Source of the DNA: Spirochaetaceae bacterium
Lineage (GTDB): Bacteria > Spirochaetota > Spirochaetia > SZUA-6 > Bin103
Assembly: GCA_028821475.1 (NCBI GenBank)
Contig: JAPPGB010000090.1
Span: 19,447 to 83,446, forward strand
Length of the DNA stretch: 64,000 nt
Direction of reading: 5' to 3'
In this document: positions 8,828 through 16,255 of the stretch, piece by piece
Position numbering within the stretch: position 1 is the stretch's first letter
How the letters are laid out: every line of letters begins with the position of its first letter
The notes under the pieces: generated by a model
Database searches by the model: none
What the model was told of the DNA's origin: nothing
What the model saw: only the letters and a program-made list of their open reading frames with translations
Program-made: the position numbers and the translations under genes

Positions 8828-9682
8828 ATGGTGAGGAGCGTGGGTGGCGGTACGGTGCAGCTCCTGGAGGGCGCGATGCGGGCGGCGGTGCGCGGCGGCG
8901 AGGTGGTGCTGCAGCACCGGAGCGGATCGCTGGCGGTGCGGCGCAAGGCGGACGACACGCCGGTGACGCAGGCCGACGAGGCGGCGCAGGCGGCGCTCGA
9001 AGAAGTGCTGTCGAAGGCCACGCCGGGGATTCCGGTGGTGAGCGAGGAAGGCCGTATCGCCGCGGCGGCGGTGCGCCGCACCTGGCAACGGCTGTGGCTG
9101 GTGGATCCGCTCGACGGTACCAAGGAGTACATCCGCGGCGGCGACGAATTCTCGGTGAACGTCGCCTTGTGCGAGGCGGGCGTGCCGTCGCTGGGGGTGA
9201 TCTACGCGCCGGTGCCCGACCACCTGTACTATGGCGCCGCGGGGTGGGGAGCGTACCTGCTGCGCGAGGCGAGCAACGGCGCCCTCGAAGCGGGCAACGG
9301 GACGCGGTTGGAACCGGGCGGCCCGGCGGCGCGGCAGGTGCCGGTGGTAGTCGCCAGCACCAGCCACTTCGCCGCCAACACCGAGCGGCTGGTCGGCCGG
9401 CTGCGCGCCGCCCACGGCGGGCTCACCATCAGGCGCCTGTCCAGCGCCATCAAGCTGGGCATGGTGGCCGCCGGCGAGGCCGACTACTATCCGCGCTTCG
9501 GCCCCACCATGGAGTGGGACACCGCGGCCGGCGACGCCCTGCTGCGGTCCGTCGGCGGACGCATCGTGCAGGCGCGCACCGGCCGTCCCCTCCGCTACAA
9601 CAAGCACGACCTCCACAACCCTCCCTTCCTCGCCCTCGGCCCCGGCTGGCCGCTACCCCCCGGACTAGTAGTCGGTGGTTGA
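8828..9682 (+). CDS. cysQ: 3'(2'),5'-bisphosphate nucleotidase CysQ-like (inositol monophosphatase family)
   Basis: A 284-residue member of the Mg-dependent inositol-monophosphatase superfamily. Metal-binding motifs are visible: SEEG (72-75), DPLDGTKEY beginning at Asp93, and the C-terminal MEWDTAAGDALL. The TKEY/I variant after the DPLDGT core is typical of CysQ rather than SuhB. CysQ removes the 3' phosphate from PAP made during sulfate assimilation or sulfotransfer, notable here because an arylsulfotransferase-like gene lies nearby. The ATG at 8828 is chosen because the helix QLLEGAMRAAVRGG should belong to the fold; a GTG at 8840 is also possible. The ATG at 8876 has a better ribosome site (GGAGG) but would cut the first helix. 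Confidence 0.85.
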   Translation: MVRSVGGGTVQLLEGAMRAAVRGGEVVLQHRSGSLAVRRKADDTPVTQADEAAQAALEEVLSKATPGIPVVSEEGRIAAAAVRRTWQRLWLVDPLDGTKEYIRGGDEFSVNVALCEAGVPSLGVIYAPVPDHLYYGAAGWGAYLLREASNGALEAGNGTRLEPGGPAARQVPVVVASTSHFAANTERLVGRLRAAHGGLTIRRLSSAIKLGMVAAGEADYYPRFGPTMEWDTAAGDALLRSVGGRIVQARTGRPLRYNKHDLHNPPFLALGPGWPLPPGLVVGG

Positions 9683-10013
9683 CTGGTCTTCTTCGAGGCA
9701 ACTCCCTCATGCCGCGGTTGGGAGGGCTGGCCAGTTCACGGTGCGCCGGTGGGTAAGTGCTCTATCCAGCAGCGGTCACCCGGGTTTGAACGCTTGTTCG
9801 GATAACCGCCCAGTCGTCTCAACTAATCCTCACGTTGTCGCGATTATGGTGCCGAGTACGTTGAACAAGCGTGCGCAGTGCCGGCATCGCGCGGCCGCGA
9901 GGTGGCGATCGATTCGCTTCAACAGATCACCGGCGTGCTTGGTTTTGTGGTAATCCCCCTTGCTGGAGGGCCTCGTCGCCCGTCGTAACCGTGCGAGAAG
10001 TTGGTGATTCCGC
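9683..10013. other. Spacer without a convincing gene
   Basis: About 330 bases between cysQ and the convergent ATPase gene. A minus-strand frame runs through 10084-9830 (ending LFNVLGTIIATT) but has no family resemblance I can name and overlaps the ATPase end, so I do not call it. The region looks like degraded coding DNA. Confidence 0.4.
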
Positions 10014-11204
10014 TCATGGATTGGCACCGAGGTCGCCCATGCGCCACAGATCGCCCAGCCGGTATTCTTCGAGCCAACTAGCAAGTTGCGCCGGGTCCAA
10101 ACGCCTCAGCATGGAGGCGGCGCCTGGCCGTTCACACGCGACTATCGCATCCGGGTGGTTGGTCAACGCGGACACGAGGGCATCGGAGTGGGTCGTGACC
10201 ACGAGTTGCATGCGTTCGGAGGCCTCCACGAGAAGATCGGCGAGAAGCGCGACGGCGTCAGGATGCAACCCGAGTTCCGGTTCTTCCATGCACACCAATG
10301 CCGGCGGAGATGGGGATAGCAGCGTGGCCAATATCGCGATGAAACGGAGGGTGCCATCCGATATCCTGGTGGCGGGGATTGGATCGAAATTCGTTTCGTG
10401 CAGGAAGAACTGTACCGCGCCGCCGGAAACCAGCGTGGAGAACCGTTCGAAACGCGGGAAGAACTGCCGCAGCAGCGAATTGACGCGAGTGCGGGTCTCG
10501 TCCGAGTGCTCGAGCCGGTTCACCACCAGGGCCAGGTTGCTGCTATCCGGCAACAACTGGTCGTCAGGGAGGTCCGGCGGTTGTGGCCGTCGAAGCCGCG
10601 CATACCTGCCGAAGGTCCATTCTCGAAAGGTGCGGATCGCACCGAGCCTGTGACCCGTCCAGGTTACTTCGGGATACTGTTCCGGATCCTTTCGCTGCGA
10701 GAGCACTGACTGGTCAGGAGTCAGATCTTCGCGCTTGAGTTGTCGCCTAATCGAGCTCCCGTGGTTATCCTTGACGTTCAGTACCGGATGCCCTTCCTGG
10801 AACCGGTAGTAGAAGTAAACATCTTCCTCTCCCGGTTGCGGTTCGAGTTCCTCTATCGCCTCGTCGACGATCTCAAGGCGGTTCTGTACCGGTGCAAACC
10901 TGAGCCTGTACCTCAGCGGCCTACCAGTCGGCGTGTTTTCTCCCAAATGGACGTCAACCTCCGCATGGTTTAGAGGGCCGTTCCCTCTCCACAGCCACTC
11001 GTTGGGCAAGCCGCCGTCGCGTACCGCGGCGGCAAGATTGTGCGGAGCAGCCGACAACAACTCCAAGACCTCGATGAAATTCGACTTGCCGGATCCGTTC
11101 GGCCCGATGAGGACATTCAGCGCTTGCAGGTCGAATGGCGACGAATCCGGCGCGAAGGAAAGCAGACCGCTGACACTCAGCTTCCTTATGGTCCTCACCT
11201 CCAA
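10014..11204 (-). CDS. AAA family ATPase, RecF/OLD-like (AAA_21 type)
   Basis: A 396-residue ABC-type ATPase with Walker A GPNGSGKS at 34-41 right after a RecF-like beta strand (LNVLIGPNGSGKSNF), an insert of about 200 residues, a Walker B region ALVCMEEPELGLHPD and a switch histidine in VVTTHSDALVSAL. This is the layout of stand-alone RecF/SMC-like ATPases often called AAA_21. Related proteins commonly pair with a nuclease or TOPRIM protein in phage defence, but no partner gene is adjacent here. The last residues run into degraded sequence. The function is not known; the ATPase assignment is firm. Confidence 0.85.
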   Translation of the reverse strand: MEVRTIRKLSVSGLLSFAPDSSPFDLQALNVLIGPNGSGKSNFIEVLELLSAAPHNLAAAVRDGGLPNEWLWRGNGPLNHAEVDVHLGENTPTGRPLRYRLRFAPVQNRLEIVDEAIEELEPQPGEEDVYFYYRFQEGHPVLNVKDNHGSSIRRQLKREDLTPDQSVLSQRKDPEQYPEVTWTGHRLGAIRTFREWTFGRYARLRRPQPPDLPDDQLLPDSSNLALVVNRLEHSDETRTRVNSLLRQFFPRFERFSTLVSGGAVQFFLHETNFDPIPATRISDGTLRFIAILATLLSPSPPALVCMEEPELGLHPDAVALLADLLVEASERMQLVVTTHSDALVSALTNHPDAIVACERPGAASMLRRLDPAQLASWLEEYRLGDLWRMGDLGANP

Positions 11205-11286
11205 TCTCCTTGTGCGCTATGCTCTACGAAACGCCCCAACGGCTCAAGCATGCGGTTGCTGCAGTCGGTGACAGGCTGAGTGGCGG

Positions 11287-12372
11287 TTAAGGGGTGGGTT
11301 CGCTTACGTGTACGGGGACGATGGCGAAGCCCTCCGCGCGGTAGGCGGCGCAGATCCGCTGCAGGTGGCCGGCGTCCTCGTAGGTGCCGATCGCCGCGCC
11401 GCCGGAGCCGGCGAACTTGGCGTGCGCGCCCTGCTCGCGGGCGATGTCGATCATGCGCACCTGCTCCGGCGGCAGATCGTACACCGAGCGGCGCAGGTCG
11501 AAGTCGCGGTCCATGATCGGCCCGAGGCGGGTCGGTGCTCCGCCGTGGAGCGCCGCCAGGGCCTCGTCGACCAGCGCCGCCTTGCCGGCCATCGCCTCCG
11601 CAATCGCTGGATCGTGGTCAACCTCGGCGCGGTAGCGCATCACGTTGTGAATCGCGCCGGAGGACTTGGAGAGGCCCTCGTGCCAAGCGATGAACAGCGG
11701 CGGCAGCAGGTGCGCCGGAAGAGGGCGGTAGTCGCCGTGGCGGCCGCCGTTGCCGGCATACGCGGCGGCGGTGAAGTCCATCGCCACGACGCCGCCGTAC
11801 ACCGCCACCACGCGGTCCTGCGGCCCGGCGCTGATGCCCAGCTCGATGGTCTCCGCCTCCAGGATGATGTTGGGCTGCTCGGCCTTCGGTATGTCGCGCT
11901 CGGTGAGCTCGTAGAACTGCATCAGCGCCTTGAACACGGCGGTGATGATTGCCGAGGAACCGCCGAGCCCGACCCCGAACGGGATGTCGGAGCGGTATTC
12001 AATGGTGAAGTTGCGCCGCGGCAACGTGATGCCGCGCTCCTCGCAGCAGTGGTGGAAGCGGACCAGCAGGGCTTCGATCAGGCGGATGCCTCCGTAGTAG
12101 CCGTACTGATGGCGGTAGCGGGCGAGTGCGGCCACGTCCGGGAAGCTGGTGGTGTCACGCGCATTGGGCACCACCGTCACGCACGCCGACTCGCACAACG
12201 TAACGGCGGCCGAGAATGCGTCGAACAGCAGGGAGATCACCTTGCCGCCGAACAGGTCGGACGGATTGCCGACCAGGCCCGAGCGGGCACCGACGGCGGT
12301 GCGAATGCGCCCGTTGCCGGTGCCCTGGTAGCGCAACGCGCCGCCGCCGTCCGCGACCGGATGCGTCTCCAC
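11287..12372 (-). CDS. GHMP kinase, glucuronokinase-like
   Basis: A 361-residue GHMP-family small-molecule kinase. The ATP-binding motif 2 reads PFGVGLGGSSA (130-140) and the C-terminal motif 3 reads KFAGSGGAAIG. The N-terminal ARSGLVGNPSDLFGGK segment resembles sugar-1-kinases of the glucuronokinase/L-fucokinase branch, in which NPSD sits in the substrate pocket, so phosphorylation of a sugar acid such as glucuronate at C1 is my best guess. The first ~20 residues are not conserved-looking, so the true start may be further in. A 90-base piece of this gene recurs at 20637-20727. Confidence 0.8.
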   Translation of the reverse strand: METHPVADGGGALRYQGTGNGRIRTAVGARSGLVGNPSDLFGGKVISLLFDAFSAAVTLCESACVTVVPNARDTTSFPDVAALARYRHQYGYYGGIRLIEALLVRFHHCCEERGITLPRRNFTIEYRSDIPFGVGLGGSSAIITAVFKALMQFYELTERDIPKAEQPNIILEAETIELGISAGPQDRVVAVYGGVVAMDFTAAAYAGNGGRHGDYRPLPAHLLPPLFIAWHEGLSKSSGAIHNVMRYRAEVDHDPAIAEAMAGKAALVDEALAALHGGAPTRLGPIMDRDFDLRRSVYDLPPEQVRMIDIAREQGAHAKFAGSGGAAIGTYEDAGHLQRICAAYRAEGFAIVPVHVSEPTP

Positions 12373-12424
12373 TAGTGCCCCAACCCCGCTGCCGCGGCGA
12401 GCGGTTCCCGGCCCATCGGTCCCG

Positions 12425-13390
12425 TCAGGCGGCGAACAGCGCGAGGGCGAAGTTGGGGGCCGGCGCGGTCATGTCCGTGCGGCCCTCCAGGTAGCGCTGC
12501 GCCTGCTGCTCGGGCGACACGTGATCGAGTTCGGTGAAGCCGGCGCGGCGAAACTCGGCGTTCAGCTCGTCTGGCGTGAACATCGACAGCATCGGCTCGC
12601 CGCGCCTGGCCACGAACTGGTCGAGCTTGTCGGCGAACAGCAGGCCGTCGTCGGGCACCAGGTGGCGAGGATACTTGTAGTCGAGCGCGATGCGGGTGCC
12701 GGGCGCCGCCACCGCGGCGACGCGGTCGAGCGTGTCGCGGATGGCGTCGCGCGTCAGGTAGTAGGTGGTGCCCAGCCAGGAGAAGAACGCCGGCACGCCG
12801 GTGTCGTAGCCGGCCCGGGTGAGCGCATCGTCGAGGTGTTCGGTCTCGAAATCCACCGGGGTGAACACGAGGTTCGCCGGCAGGTGGTCGTTGATCTTGA
12901 GGAGCTTGTCGCGCTTCATGCTCTGCGACGCCGGATGATCCACCTCGAAGATGCGCAAGCGGTCGGCGAGGTCTCCCTGGCGCAGGCAGAAGGAGTCCAG
13001 GCCGGCGCCGAGAATCACGTACTGCCGGGCTCCGGCGGCAATCGCTTCGCGCAGGTGGTCCTCGGCAAAGCGCAGGCGTAGGATGTTTTCGGTGTGCACC
13101 GGCTTGAACAGCTTCAGCAGGCGATGGACGAAGAGCCTGTTCAGCGCCCAGTTGGTGGCGACCAGCCGCCAGAAGTAGGTGATCATGTGTATCGCGTAGG
13201 TGTCGGCGACGATCGGCGGCTGGTGCCAGCGCAGGTGGCTGGCGCGGATTGCCGCCGCGAGGATTGCCGTCGTGCTGGCGCGCTTGACACGCGCTTCCTG
13301 CCTGCTTTCGGTCGCCACTGACGCTCTATCAATAGCCGAATCCTCGTACCCTGTACAGCACTCGGCGGCGCCGGACGGGCCGTTTACCAC
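12425..13390 (-). CDS. Class I SAM-dependent methyltransferase (LCMT/TIGR00027-like), copy 1
   Basis: A 321-residue member of the leucine-carboxyl-methyltransferase-like family. It has motif I YVILGAGLDSFCLR, an acidic ribose-binding strand RIFEVDHPASQ, and the FFSWLGTTYYLT segment typical of this family, whose bacterial members often act on secondary metabolites. The first ~25 residues are poorly conserved relative to its paralog at 20848-21795, so the start may be at an internal GTG before ATESRQEARVKRAS. The gene lies 52 bases upstream (on its strand) of the GHMP kinase, in the same orientation. Body sequences of the two copies are near identical. Confidence 0.87.
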   Translation of the reverse strand: MVNGPSGAAECCTGYEDSAIDRASVATESRQEARVKRASTTAILAAAIRASHLRWHQPPIVADTYAIHMITYFWRLVATNWALNRLFVHRLLKLFKPVHTENILRLRFAEDHLREAIAAGARQYVILGAGLDSFCLRQGDLADRLRIFEVDHPASQSMKRDKLLKINDHLPANLVFTPVDFETEHLDDALTRAGYDTGVPAFFSWLGTTYYLTRDAIRDTLDRVAAVAAPGTRIALDYKYPRHLVPDDGLLFADKLDQFVARRGEPMLSMFTPDELNAEFRRAGFTELDHVSPEQQAQRYLEGRTDMTAPAPNFALALFAA

Positions 13391-13892
13391 CGGCTGCCGC
13401 CAACTGCTGTTCCCCGCCGTGCTGCGGGAGGACGCCGACGCGGCAGAACCTGGACGAGGCGTTCGAGGGCCTCGACACTGGCACTCGTTCCAGTACCTGG
13501 CCGTGGTGATCTTCCCGAACCGCTACCGCCGTGGCCGACGGCATGATCGGGCCCGCCGCGTTCGCCCGCTCTCCTGCCGCGGTTGGGGCATGGACGCGCG
13601 CTGCCAGGCCGGTTCCATCGATGCCGCACGGTAACGACTCGGGGGTCGCGCGGGTGGTTCCGGCGATGTACGAAACAGCCGAGAGCTCATCGTATCATCA
13701 CTTAGTTTAGCGAAACCGATATCGAATGGGATTCAATGGGGTTCTATAATGGACGCTATGTGAACTTTCGGATCGTTGGGCCCCGAGTCCTCCGGTCCTT
13801 CGAACTCGGACTCGACGGCGACTTCAATGCTGTGGTGGTGGTGACCAGACTCGCCCGCGCTGCTTGATCTGTCCTGCAGCAGGGTTGAACCG
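13391..13892. promoter_or_regulatory. Intergenic region with a repeat-fed promoter for the sensor kinase
   Basis: The left part (13391-13650) is GC-rich degraded sequence with no supported gene. The right part becomes AT-rich. At 13725-13744 two adjacent 10-bp direct repeats (AATGGGATTC, AATGGGGTTC) abut a perfect TATAAT at 13745-13750. Tandem 10-11 bp repeats replacing a -35 box are characteristic of OmpR/PhoB-type activation, and the gene downstream carries an OmpR-type winged helix. The site is 143 bases from the start codon. Autoregulation is inference. Confidence 0.45.
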
Positions 13893-16229
13893 ATGAACGA
13901 ACACGATCAGTTGACGCAACAGTCCATTGCGCTGTACGAACGCATCTCGCAACTCAACGCCGCCATGCTCCGCATCACCGCGAGCCTCGATGTGGGCACC
14001 GTGCTGCGCGAGACGGTGGAGAGCGCCCGCACGCTCACAACCGCGCGCTACGGTACCATTACCGTGGTGGATGCCGCCGGGTCGATTGAAGACCTGGCCC
14101 ATTCGGGCTTCGCGCCTGAGGAGTTTCACAGACTCCTGAAATGGCCCGATGGAACCCGGTTCTTCGAGCACCTGCGAGATCTCGACGGTCCGATGCGGAT
14201 GAGCGACCTGCTCGCCTACGTGCGCTCGCTCGGTTTCTCCTCCGAGCCGTTGCTGTCGAAGACGTTCCAGGTTACCCCGATGCGCCACCGCGGCGTGCAT
14301 GTCGGTAATATCTTCCTCGCCGAGAAGGAGGACGGACAGGAGTTCACGACCGCGGACGAAGAGATCCTGGAATTGTTCGCCACGCCGGCGGCGGCGGCGA
14401 TCGCCAACGCCCGCACGCACCGCGAGGAGCAGCGTGAGCGCGCGGATATCGCAGCCCTGATCGAGACCTTGCCGGTCGGGGTCATGGTGTTCGAGGCGCG
14501 GACCGGCACGCCGGTCTCGTTCAACCGGGAGGCGTCGCGGATCGTGGAGGCTCTTTGGATGCCGGGGCAACCATCCGAGAAGTTGCTCGGCTCAATCACC
14601 TGCCGGCGCGCCGACGGACGCGGGTTCACGCTTGATGAGGTCGCGCGCGCGCATGAGTTGCGCACGGCAAAGACGGTACGCGCCGAGGAGATCGTGCTCT
14701 CGGTTCCCGGCGGGCGCAGCATCCGAACGCTTGCCAACGCGGTCCCGATCCAATCCGCGAACGGCGAGGTCGAGACGGTGGTGGTCACCATGCAGGATCT
14801 CGCTCCACTTGAAGATCTTGAGCGGCTGCGCGCGGAGTTCCTGAGCATGGTGAGTCACGAGTTGCGCACGCCGCTGACCTCGATCAAGGGCTCCGCCTCA
14901 ACGGTGTTGGATTCGGCACGCGGAGTGGATCCGGAGGTGCTGCAGTTCTTCCGCATCATCAACGACCAGGCCAACCTCATGGACAGCCTGATCAGCGACC
15001 TGCTCGCTGCAGGCCGGATCGACGCGGGCACGCTCTCGGTCGCGCCCGAGCCCACGGTGCTCGCGACGCTCGTGGAACAGGCGCGAACCACCTTCCTTTC
15101 CGGCGGCGGGCGGCACGCCGTGGTGATCGATCTTTCCACGGAGCTCCCGAAGGTGATGGCCGATCGGCGGCGCATCGTCCAGGTTCTCAACAACCTTCTG
15201 TCCAACGCGGCCCGGCACTCGCCCACGTCCTTTCCCATCCGGTTGTCCGCCGAGCGCGACGCAGTGTTCGTCGCGGTGTCGATCTCCGACCAGGGCCGCG
15301 GCGTCGCACCGGAGCTGCTGCCGCGTCTGTTCCAGAAGCACACCGTCGGCGACGACGGATTGGCGCGGACCGGCCTCGGACTCGCCATTTGCAAGGGGTT
15401 GGTGGAGGCCCACGGTGGGCGCATCCGGGCCGAGAGTGACGGGCCGGGCCGGGGCACGCGAGTCACCTTCACCATCCCGATTGCCGACGGGGGCAGCGTC
15501 ACGCCGGCGAGCGCTTCCAACCGCCCCGGAGCAACCTGCCCCGCTCGCGAGCCGGCACCGATCGTCGTGGTGGACGACGACCCTCATACGCTGCGCTTCG
15601 TTCGCGACGCCCTCAAGGGAGCGGGCTACGCCTCCGTGGTGACCGGCGATCCCGCGGAACTCTCGGGCATCATCGCGGCCGATGATCCGCAGTTGGTGCT
15701 GCTCGACCTGATGTTGCCCGGAACCGACGGGCTCAAAATGCTGGAGAGCGTCCCCGAGCTCTCCGAACTCCCGGTCATCTTCATGTCCGGCTACGAACGG
15801 GGTGAGACTGTCGCACGGGCGCTGGAGCTCGGCGCATCCGACTACATCGTCAAGCCGTTCTCGGCGCCGGAGCTGACCGCGCGGGTCGGCGCCGCGCTTC
15901 GCAAGCGGGCCGAGGCCGAGCCATTCGTACTCGGCGACCTTGTCATTCGCTACGAGGATCACCACGTGACCGTTGCCGGACGCACGGTGCGGCTCACGGC
16001 CACCGAGTACGAACTGCTGCGGTTGCTCGCGGTCAACGCCGGACGGACATTGAGCTACGAGTCGCTGCTGCGCCGGATCTGGCGCGGGCGGGGCGATCCC
16101 GACGTGCAGCGCCTGCGCACATTCGTGAGGACGCTGCGCCGCAAGCTCGGCGATGATGCAACCACCCCCGCCTGGGTCGTCAACGAGCGCGGCGTTGGCT
16201 ACCGCATGCCGCGGCCGGGCCGGGCCTGA
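13893..16229 (+). CDS. One-chain two-component system: GAF-PAS-histidine kinase-receiver-OmpR winged helix
   Basis: A 778-residue cytoplasmic protein with no transmembrane segment. In order: GAF domain (about 20-180), PAS-like domain (about 185-305), HisKA with SHELRTPL and phospho-acceptor His322, HATPase (about 400-530, with the NNLLSNAARHSP N box and GLGLAICKG), receiver (about 550-670, VVVDDDPH, phospho-acceptor Asp605 in LLDLMLPG, KPFSAPEL), and an OmpR/PhoB-type DNA-binding domain (about 680-772, ending NERGVGYRMP). Sensor, kinase, receiver and DNA-binding output are therefore fused. It likely senses a cytoplasmic ligand or redox/light cue through GAF/PAS. Convergent with the Calx-beta/sulfotransferase gene, whose regulation by it is possible but unproven. 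Confidence 0.92.
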   Translation: MNEHDQLTQQSIALYERISQLNAAMLRITASLDVGTVLRETVESARTLTTARYGTITVVDAAGSIEDLAHSGFAPEEFHRLLKWPDGTRFFEHLRDLDGPMRMSDLLAYVRSLGFSSEPLLSKTFQVTPMRHRGVHVGNIFLAEKEDGQEFTTADEEILELFATPAAAAIANARTHREEQRERADIAALIETLPVGVMVFEARTGTPVSFNREASRIVEALWMPGQPSEKLLGSITCRRADGRGFTLDEVARAHELRTAKTVRAEEIVLSVPGGRSIRTLANAVPIQSANGEVETVVVTMQDLAPLEDLERLRAEFLSMVSHELRTPLTSIKGSASTVLDSARGVDPEVLQFFRIINDQANLMDSLISDLLAAGRIDAGTLSVAPEPTVLATLVEQARTTFLSGGGRHAVVIDLSTELPKVMADRRRIVQVLNNLLSNAARHSPTSFPIRLSAERDAVFVAVSISDQGRGVAPELLPRLFQKHTVGDDGLARTGLGLAICKGLVEAHGGRIRAESDGPGRGTRVTFTIPIADGGSVTPASASNRPGATCPAREPAPIVVVDDDPHTLRFVRDALKGAGYASVVTGDPAELSGIIAADDPQLVLLDLMLPGTDGLKMLESVPELSELPVIFMSGYERGETVARALELGASDYIVKPFSAPELTARVGAALRKRAEAEPFVLGDLVIRYEDHHVTVAGRTVRLTATEYELLRLLAVNAGRTLSYESLLRRIWRGRGDPDVQRLRTFVRTLRRKLGDDATTPAWVVNERGVGYRMPRPGRA

Positions 16230-16255
16230 CGGCCCCGCGCGTCGGGAACTACCGG

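Noticed and set aside
9830..10084. 84-codon minus-strand frame as transposase remnant
   Set aside because: The RRATRPSSKG-like segment is too short to assign, and it overlaps the ATPase gene.
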